Part shown: positions 1 to 4,920 of the stretch, in pieces
How positions within the stretch are numbered: the first letter of the stretch is position 1
Layout: each line of letters starts with the position of its first letter
Assembly (NCBI GenBank): GCA_001803635.1
Contig: MHDU01000080.1
Span: forward strand, 21,021 to 85,020
Source: Nitrospirae bacterium GWB2_47_37
GTDB taxonomy: Bacteria > Nitrospirota > Thermodesulfovibrionia > Thermodesulfovibrionales > Dissulfurispiraceae
Length of the DNA: 64,000 nucleotides
Direction of reading: 5' to 3'
The notes under the pieces: generated by a model
What the model was told of the DNA's origin: nothing
The model's input: the letters and a program-made list of their open reading frames with translations, nothing else
The model's database searches: none
Translations under genes and position numbers: made by a program

Positions 1-264
1 CAGGGCCAGGGCAGCGCCGGAACCAACGACTTTAAGGAATTCCCGGCGGCTTGTTTCATTGTTCCCGAACAGGGCCTTCAAAACCGAGTTTTCAACGGCA
101 CGATCTATTATTTCTTCTTGTGTTTCCACAGGACGAGACGATTCACCATGGTCATGGTGACAAGAGCAATGGGTGTGTGCCAATGATGAGTGCGGATCGA
201 AGCCGTCTCCAAGACAGTTGACCGATAAAGAGACGTCTTTACTATTGCCTTTCTTATTTTTCAT
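1..264 (-). CDS. NrtA/CmpA-like ABC transporter substrate-binding protein, N-terminal part (cut by window edge)
   Basis: Only the first 88 codons are present. The N-terminus carries a His/Cys-rich stretch (THCSCHHDHG) followed by a twin-arginine motif, SRREFLKVVGSGAALA, so the product is probably exported folded by the Tat system. The long pre-sequence ending in 'RAVENSVLKALFGNNE' before the RR motif is what I know from nitrate/bicarbonate/sulfonate-type binding proteins (NrtA/CmpA family) of Nitrospirota and related groups. The start is supported by a GGGAGG Shine-Dalgarno just upstream (about 270-275 on the plus strand). The catalytic or binding domain lies outside the window, so the substrate is unknown. 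The His/Cys stretch might bind metal. Any other Tat-exported protein remains possible. Confidence 0.55.
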   Translation of the reverse strand, partial: MKNKKGNSKDVSLSVNCLGDGFDPHSSLAHTHCSCHHDHGESSRPVETQEEIIDRAVENSVLKALFGNNETSRREFLKVVGSGAALAL

Positions 265-420
265 GCTGCCCTCCCTGTTGTTGTTTGATGGCAGTGAAGA
301 AGCAATATATATACCAAAATATAACCAATTGATTTATAATGAATTCCCGCAATTGGATTTGCTACATTTTTGTAATTTGATACAAAATTGTATGACAAAG
401 TCCTTCTAACGAATAACCCT

Positions 421-547
421 TGAGAGGGCATTGTGCTGAAGCGGTTTCAGCAGCTCTAAGTTTCGCCGTGATGACGAAACAGAGCTGGTGCCTCGGAGAC
501 GGACACGGATGTCCGGCGAGAATGAGCGGAAATACTATGCCCTCTCA
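421..547. ncRNA. Candidate structured RNA or riboswitch-like element, copy 1
   Basis: This fills the 304-bp gap between the NrtA-like gene and hesA. The outer arms 421-430 and 538-547 are a perfect 10-bp complement (TGAGAGGGCA/TGCCCTCTCA). They enclose hairpins at 435-451 (GCTGAA/TTCAGC), 452-486 (AGCTCT plus GTTTCG paired with CGAAAC plus AGAGCT) and 492-520 (CTCG plus CGGAC paired with GTCCG plus CGAG). All pairs are Watson-Crick, so the strand cannot be fixed. On the minus strand it would be the 5' leader of the NrtA-like gene. A related sequence with compensatory changes lies at 43733-43802. It matches no riboswitch class I can recall. Confidence 0.4.
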
Positions 548-568
548 TATTAAATGGAGGGTTAAATA

Positions 569-1312
569 TTAACCGCATACCTCACAATTATCGTCCTTGC
601 GGATATTCAACTTTTTGAATTCCATAGCTGCGGTATTAAAAACGAGCATCTGCGACATCAGCGGCTTGCCGAAGCCCGTAAGCAGCTTTATGGCTTCTAC
701 AGCCATCAGGCAGCCGAGCATTCCGGATACCGCGCCGAGAACAGGGAAGCCGAGTTCCTCCCATTCGGGATTGTCGTCGGGATACAGGCAGTTCAGGCAC
801 GGCGTAACTTCGGGGATAAAATTGAATATATATCCCTCCATTCCGTTCATCGCGGCCTCGACCATCGGAACGCCCTTCTTTACGCAGGCGTTATTTAAAG
901 CCCGCCTCTCCTTAAAGTTAGGCCGCGCGGACAGCGCTATCTGCACGCCCTCGATCAGCTTATCGACGTTGCCGTCGGATGTGCGCTCGTCGTATATATC
1001 GACTTCCACGTCGGGATTTATTTCCTCTATGCTTTTCTTTGCCTGCGCGACCCTGCTCTTACCTATCCGGTCATATTTCATCAATATCTGCCTGTTCATA
1101 TTCGAAAGGGTCAGATTGCCGTAATGTGCAAGAACCATTTTCCCGATACCCGCCGCTGCAAGATAAATAGCCGCTGTTCCGCCGAGCCCGCCGATACCTG
1201 CGATAAGCGCGGCGGATCTCTTCAGCTTCTGCTGATGCCTTTCAGTAAACCCTTCGAGCATAAGCTGCCTTTTATATCGCTCCCGATCCATTTCTGCAAC
1301 GGCCCCAATCAT
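569..1312 (-). CDS. hesA: HesA/MoeB/ThiF-family E1-like adenylyltransferase
   Basis: A 247-residue protein of the family that adenylates the C-terminus of ubiquitin-like sulfur carriers. The nucleotide-binding glycine loop GIGGLGG is near residues 39-45, followed by the NRQ motif. CLNC (about residues 174-177) and CEVCG at the C-terminus form the expected zinc site. The acidic residue normally just before the SNxxRQ motif is replaced (YGNLTLSNMNRQ), a variation I associate with HesA-type members of nif loci. It is the last gene of the nifB transcription unit, 19 bp after the small membrane gene, so a role in sulfur mobilisation for nitrogenase cofactors is likely. MoeB or ThiF function elsewhere is the alternative. 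The start at 1312 has a GGAG upstream; the ATG at 1291 is possible. Confidence 0.75.
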   Translation of the reverse strand: MIGAVAEMDRERYKRQLMLEGFTERHQQKLKRSAALIAGIGGLGGTAAIYLAAAGIGKMVLAHYGNLTLSNMNRQILMKYDRIGKSRVAQAKKSIEEINPDVEVDIYDERTSDGNVDKLIEGVQIALSARPNFKERRALNNACVKKGVPMVEAAMNGMEGYIFNFIPEVTPCLNCLYPDDNPEWEELGFPVLGAVSGMLGCLMAVEAIKLLTGFGKPLMSQMLVFNTAAMEFKKLNIRKDDNCEVCG

Positions 1313-1331
1313 ACCTTTATTCTCCGGCGCT

Positions 1332-1505
1332 TCAAAAAGCGAATTTAGAAAGGCACAGGCCTAAAAGCAGAGAGCCCCATGAGACGAACACTATATAAGT
1401 AGAGATCTCTCCGCTGTCGAGACTGCTCGACTTTCCGGCTATCAGAAACGAAACCGCAAGAGTTCCGAGCCCGAATAAAACAAAAATAACCGCCAATCCG
1501 ATCAT
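1332..1505 (-). CDS. Small two-helix membrane protein of the nifB operon
   Basis: A 57-residue protein with two predicted hydrophobic helices (about residues 2-22 and 36-52) joined by a short polar loop (GKSSSLDSGE). I chose the ATG at 1505 because GAGAGGTG lies 9-11 nt upstream; an in-frame GTG at 1517 would sit on top of that Shine-Dalgarno. It lies between nifB and hesA on the same strand, so it should be NifA-controlled. I do not recognise a family. A membrane role in nitrogen fixation is only inferred from position. Confidence 0.55.
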   Translation of the reverse strand: MIGLAVIFVLFGLGTLAVSFLIAGKSSSLDSGEISTYIVFVSWGSLLLGLCLSKFAF

Positions 1506-1537
1506 CGCTAAATACACCTCTCTTTATTTTAAATCCC

Positions 1538-2431
1538 TTAATTGACCATCTCGCAGTATTCCTCGCCGATGCGGGCATTCAAAACCTCAAGTTCCATGTC
1601 CTTGTCCTCTCCGAGGATACCGCACGCATCCGCCCTGCACTGCTTGCAGTGCGTCATCTGCGGAATATACGGAACACATCTGTCCCTCATCCCGTTTATC
1701 GTTTCACGCGACGGCCTGCTCAGGTGTTCGAATTCAGCCTGCGGGATGAGAGGTATTATGTTCATTATGTCCGCGCCCTTTCCGCCCGCGAGCCATGCGA
1801 TTAACGGGATCTCCGCATCGTTGACTCCGGGGATCAAAACGCTGTTCACCTTCACGATAAGGCCGGCGTCTATGGCGTTCCTCAAACCTTTCCACTGGTT
1901 GCATAAAAGACATTCCGCAGCGTCCTTACCCTTGTAACGCCTTCCTCTATAAAGAACCCATGAATATATTTTCTCGGCCGTCTCCGGCATAACGGCGTTG
2001 ATGGTTATGGTGAGGCTCCTGACGCCGCATTTCACAAGGTCTTCAAGCCTCTCCGAAAGATAAAGGCCGTTCGTGGAAATGCAAAGTATCAGTTCCGGGA
2101 ATTCCCGGTTGATCGCCCTCATAGTCTCGAACGTCGCGTCGTTTGCCAGAGGGTCTCCCGGTCCCGCTATCCCGACTACGCTGAGATTCCCGCTCCTTCC
2201 TACAAGCGCTCTCACTCTCTCCAGCGCCTCGGAGGGCGATAAGACCCTGCTTGTGATTCCCGGCCTCGACTCATTGGCGCAGTCGTATTTTCTGATGCAA
2301 TACCTGCACTGGATATTGCACGCGGGAGCTACAGGAAGATGCAGCCTCCCGAATTTGTGATGAGCCTCTTCAGAAAAACAGGGATGGCTTTTCATTATGT
2401 CATTCCCCTTGAGAACCCCTAACCGTTTCAT
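1538..2431 (-). CDS. nifB: NifB, radical SAM FeMo-cofactor core synthase (no NifX domain)
   Basis: NifB fuses two [4Fe-4S] units and inserts carbide to make NifB-co, the precursor of FeMo-cofactor. The radical-SAM cluster motif CNIQCRYC lies about residue 40, just after HPCFSEEAHHKFGRLHLPV. The family motifs ESRPGITS and AGPGDPLAN and the C-terminal cysteines (THCKQCRADACG) are all present. At about 297 residues it is the short form that ends after the SAM domain, without the C-terminal NifX-like domain found in proteobacterial NifB; a separate nifX is in the other nif operon. The start at 2431 gives good spacing to GAGGTGG; the ATG at 2440 overlaps that signal. It heads a unit with a small membrane gene and hesA. 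Confidence 0.95.
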   Translation of the reverse strand: MKRLGVLKGNDIMKSHPCFSEEAHHKFGRLHLPVAPACNIQCRYCIRKYDCANESRPGITSRVLSPSEALERVRALVGRSGNLSVVGIAGPGDPLANDATFETMRAINREFPELILCISTNGLYLSERLEDLVKCGVRSLTITINAVMPETAEKIYSWVLYRGRRYKGKDAAECLLCNQWKGLRNAIDAGLIVKVNSVLIPGVNDAEIPLIAWLAGGKGADIMNIIPLIPQAEFEHLSRPSRETINGMRDRCVPYIPQMTHCKQCRADACGILGEDKDMELEVLNARIGEEYCEMVN

Positions 2432-2472
2432 ATCATCCACCTCGCATTAAACAATAGTCTCGTATTACCAAA

Positions 2473-2488
2473 TGCAATAGTAGTGCCA
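2473..2488 (-). promoter_or_regulatory. Sigma-54 promoter of the nifB operon
   Basis: On the minus strand this reads TGGCACTACTATTGCA, a full match to the -24/-12 sigma-54 consensus TGGCAC-N5-TTGCA. It lies about 40 bp before the nifB start and points at it. A NifA-type upstream site sits 65 bp further up. Confidence 0.9.
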
Positions 2489-2553
2489 AACATATAACGT
2501 CATGAAATCACAGGGAAAGCCGGATCTTATGAATTCCCCATCTCTTGCATTTA

Positions 2554-2569
2554 TGTAGCTATTGAGACA
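2554..2569. promoter_or_regulatory. NifA upstream activator site for nifB
   Basis: The sequence TGTAGCTATTGAGACA fits the NifA-binding pattern TGT-N10-ACA exactly. It lies 65 bp upstream of the -24 element of the nifB sigma-54 promoter, a usual distance for an enhancer-binding activator. nifA itself is not in the window. Confidence 0.75.
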
Positions 2570-2598
2570 TTTTTGTTGTTTAATAAAGCCCGCTGTTC

Positions 2599-2607
2599 TG
2601 GTATAAT
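2599..2607 (+). promoter_or_regulatory. Extended -10 promoter for the GH108-like gene
   Basis: TGGTATAAT is a perfect -10 hexamer with the TGn extension; no convincing -35 was found. It precedes a GGAGG Shine-Dalgarno and the ATG at 2641, and diverges from the nifB promoter. Confidence 0.55.
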
Positions 2608-2640
2608 TGGTGTAAATCTTTTTACCGGAGGGGTAACCGA

Positions 2641-3357
2641 ATGCTTGAACGCCCGAATCCGATTTTCAACAAACCTGTCGATCCGTCGGAGGATACGGCC
2701 CAAAACAAAAAGGCAAACAAGGGCATTGCAGGCGGCGAGACATTCGACAAAATGCTGTTCTCATCTCTTGCCCCTATCAAACCTGAAGAGACTACCGTTA
2801 CCGGCATTGTAGACCGGATAATCAATCAAAATATTCAGGCGGAAGCCCGGAAACCGGCAGACGCATTCGACGGGATAATAAAAGTCGTTTTTAAACATGA
2901 AGGGCACAGGTTAGTGAAAAACGACGGGGGGAAAGGGGCTTCGCGCTTCGGCATACTCGAAAGCACCGCGCGTCAATACGGATACAAGGGCGATATCAAA
3001 AATATTTCTCAGGCGGAAGTGGAAGGCATCTACAGGAAGATGTGGGAGAAATCAGGAGCGGCCTCCTTGCCTTATCCCCTGAGCCTCGTGCACTTCGACA
3101 CTTACGTGAACAGTCCGGGAGCTGCAAAGAAGCTCCTCGAAAAATCCGGCGGCGATATAGACACCTACCTGCAACTGAGGGAGAAGCGCTACAGACGCCT
3201 TGCGGAATTAAGGCCCGAAAGATACGGAAAATATCTTAAAGGCTGGACGAACAGGATCAACAGCCTCAGGGCATCTGTGAACGAACACCGGATGATAGCA
3301 AGCGTTTTAAACGCTCCTCCAAACCCCGCCTTCAAAATAGAATCCAAAGACGCGTAA
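2641..3357 (+). CDS. GH108/endolysin-like lysozyme-family protein
   Basis: A 238-residue protein whose centre (about residues 80-180) resembles the glycosyl hydrolase 108 (ZliS-type) lysozyme fold. It has an FKHEG motif holding the likely catalytic Glu, then NDGGKGASRFGI, and later the FDTYVNSPGAAKKLL segment typical of the C-terminal half. The family cleaves the glycan strand of peptidoglycan. No signal peptide or membrane segment is visible. The first 75 residues are polar and low in known motifs, and no holin is nearby, so this does not look like a prophage lysis cassette. It stands alone between the two nif units, with its own promoter. A cell-wall remodelling or flagellar-rod-type role is possible; phage origin cannot be excluded. 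Confidence 0.65.
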   Translation: MLERPNPIFNKPVDPSEDTAQNKKANKGIAGGETFDKMLFSSLAPIKPEETTVTGIVDRIINQNIQAEARKPADAFDGIIKVVFKHEGHRLVKNDGGKGASRFGILESTARQYGYKGDIKNISQAEVEGIYRKMWEKSGAASLPYPLSLVHFDTYVNSPGAAKKLLEKSGGDIDTYLQLREKRYRRLAELRPERYGKYLKGWTNRINSLRASVNEHRMIASVLNAPPNPAFKIESKDA

Positions 3358-3378
3358 GCAGTAGAATTCTGCGCGCCT

Positions 3379-3654
3379 CTACAGCGCTATATGCACGTGA
3401 CATTTCTTTGTGCAGGCGCGGGAACATGCCTCGCATCCTATACATTCTTCCGGATTGGCTATCGACATTACCTTATTGCCCATGTCGTCTCCGTACTCGT
3501 CCTCTCCTTCAAACGGCTTTTCGATAAGCTCAAGCACCTCGCGGCTGCAGACCTTATAGCACCTGCCGCAACCGATGCATTTCTCCACGTCGATGGACTC
3601 TATGAATTTAGGCGTCCACTCCTTCCCGCCTCTCGTATATCCTACAATTGCCAT
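3379..3654 (-). CDS. fdxB: Nif-specific ferredoxin III (FdxB type), 2[4Fe-4S]
   Basis: A 91-residue ferredoxin with two cluster motifs: CIGCGRCYKVC near residues 26-36 and CIGCEACSRAC near 73-83, with CTKKC following. The N-terminal stretch TRGGKEWTPKFIESID is the hallmark of the nif-associated FdxB family. It probably passes electrons to dinitrogenase reductase or to cofactor assembly in the cytoplasm. It is the last gene of the nifH operon, 9 bp after nifI2 and with its own AAGGAGG. No clear terminator follows; the convergent GH108-like gene ends 21 bp away. Confidence 0.9.
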   Translation of the reverse strand: MAIVGYTRGGKEWTPKFIESIDVEKCIGCGRCYKVCSREVLELIEKPFEGEDEYGDDMGNKVMSIANPEECIGCEACSRACTKKCHVHIAL

Positions 3655-3663
3655 AACTCCTCC

Positions 3664-4080
3664 TTACGCTATCGCCTCTCCGTCATGCTCTCCTGTCCTC
3701 ACCCTTACGGCTCCCTCTATCGGCGAAACGAATATCTTCCCGTCTCCGGCCTTGCCTGTCTGATTCACCCTGATTATGGACTTCACAATCTTAGTCACCA
3801 CGTCATCCGGCACCACGATAGTGAGCATCCTCTTCGGCACATACAACGCTATCTTAGGCAGCGTGTGCTCAAGCGCGTATGTTGAAGGAGTAGGGGTAAG
3901 CTTCACCGCGGTGCAAAAGCTGTCCGGCATCTCGGAATCCATCTCAGCGCACATTGCGCCTTTCTGTTTTCCTCTGCCGTCAACGCTCTGAATAGTGAGC
4001 GACGGATAACCCAGTTCGTCAAGCACTGTCTTTGTTTCCGGGAGCTTATCTCTCCTTATAATCGCCGTTATTTCTTTCAT
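3664..4080 (-). CDS. nifI2: NifI2, nitrogenase-specific PII-like regulator
   Basis: A 138-residue PII-family protein, longer than GlnB/GlnK (about 112). The family core is visible: RGKQKG before the T-loop, then GDGKIFVSPIEGAVRVRTGE at the end. The T-loop region is enlarged and lacks the uridylylated Tyr context, as expected for NifI2. In methanogens, NifI1 and NifI2 form a complex that binds dinitrogenase and blocks it when 2-oxoglutarate is low (ammonium switch-off). Here it should do the same for the NifDK encoded upstream in this operon. Strong AGGAGG. The position at the 3' end of the operon, rather than between nifH and nifD, is noted as a finding. Confidence 0.85.
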   Translation of the reverse strand: MKEITAIIRRDKLPETKTVLDELGYPSLTIQSVDGRGKQKGAMCAEMDSEMPDSFCTAVKLTPTPSTYALEHTLPKIALYVPKRMLTIVVPDDVVTKIVKSIIRVNQTGKAGDGKIFVSPIEGAVRVRTGEHDGEAIA

Positions 4081-4143
4081 CGTTAGACCTCCTTTTATTC
4101 GATTACTTTATAGGCATGCCCTCCATGCCATACATGCATTTAA

Positions 4144-4461
4144 CTATAATACTGCCTCTCCTGTTCTAACGGTATATGTCGCTTCCACAGGGCTGATAAA
4201 GACCTTGCCGTCTCCAATAAAACCTGTCCTTGCCTTGTCCTGAATTATCTTGACTACCCTGTCCACGTCTTCATTATCGACAACAGTCATGAGGAGGGTC
4301 TTCGGAAGCTCGTCGTAATGCACGGGCCCGACTTGCAGCCCTTTCTGCTTTCCCCTTCCGAACACAGGCATCTTTGTAAGGGACGGGAATCCCGCGCCCT
4401 CCAATGCCAGCACCACCTCCTGCTCTTTTTCCGGTCTGATAAAAGCCCTGATCATCTTCAT
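4144..4461 (-). CDS. nifI1: NifI1, nitrogenase-specific PII-like regulator
   Basis: A 105-residue PII-family protein with RGKQKGL at the start of the T-loop and GDGKVFISPVEATYTVRTGE at the C-terminus. The T-loop (VGPVHYDELPK) is short and unlike GlnB. It pairs with the longer NifI2 63 bp downstream, and the two are known to act together as a 2-oxoglutarate- and ATP-sensing inhibitor of nitrogenase. An AGGAGG Shine-Dalgarno lies before the ATG. An ordinary GlnB is less likely, given the nif context and the pairing. Confidence 0.85.
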   Translation of the reverse strand: MKMIRAFIRPEKEQEVVLALEGAGFPSLTKMPVFGRGKQKGLQVGPVHYDELPKTLLMTVVDNEDVDRVVKIIQDKARTGFIGDGKVFISPVEATYTVRTGEAVL

Positions 4462-4524
4462 CTCTCTTTCCTCCTATTTAAATTTATTAGTCATTAGTTT
4501 TACTTTTTTACCAATGACCGGTGA

Positions 4525-4920
4525 CTATTTACTGCCCATCGCCTTTTTCAGCCATATCGGCGGCGATGTATGCGCGGTCTCCATCAGCTTCCGCATAGAC
4601 TCTTCAATCGAAACGGCTTCTTTCACCTTTACGGGCATGATCCCTTTCCTTGCAAGCCGCGCCGCGGAAGGCCCGCCTATTTCCGTCAGATATATGATCT
4701 TGCAGTCCGCCAGTTTATCCGTTTTGTCCTGCACCTTTTCGTCATGCGCGCGTCCCATTCCCTTAGTCCCTTCTACTGCCGTATCCCTTCCGTCGGCAAA
4801 CTTCCTCATCTCAAGGAATTTATAACCTTCATTGGTCAATTCGTACACTGCGAACATTCCCGCCCTGCCGAAATGCTCATCCACCATCACGCCGTCTGTT
4901 GTTGCAAATGCGATTTTCAT
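4525..4920 (-). CDS. nifX: NifX/NafY-family FeMo-cofactor carrier protein
   Basis: A 131-residue protein with the dinitrogenase iron-molybdenum cofactor biosynthesis fold: MKIAFATTDGVMVDEHFGRAGMF at the start, YLTEIGGPSAARLARKGIMPVK in the middle. Such proteins bind and carry NifB-co or FeMo-co between assembly proteins. The start codon overlaps the nifEN stop by 4 nt, implying translational coupling and fitting a role beside NifEN. NifX is favoured over NifY/NafY because of the short length and position; the exact subfamily is not certain. Confidence 0.8.
   Translation of the reverse strand: MKIAFATTDGVMVDEHFGRAGMFAVYELTNEGYKFLEMRKFADGRDTAVEGTKGMGRAHDEKVQDKTDKLADCKIIYLTEIGGPSAARLARKGIMPVKVKEAVSIEESMRKLMETAHTSPPIWLKKAMGSK

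Noticed and set aside
421..547. Assignment to known riboswitches (TPP, SAM, cobalamin, c-di-GMP, glycine, molybdenum cofactor)
   Set aside because: None of their conserved core sequences that I can recall is present, so I left it unnamed.
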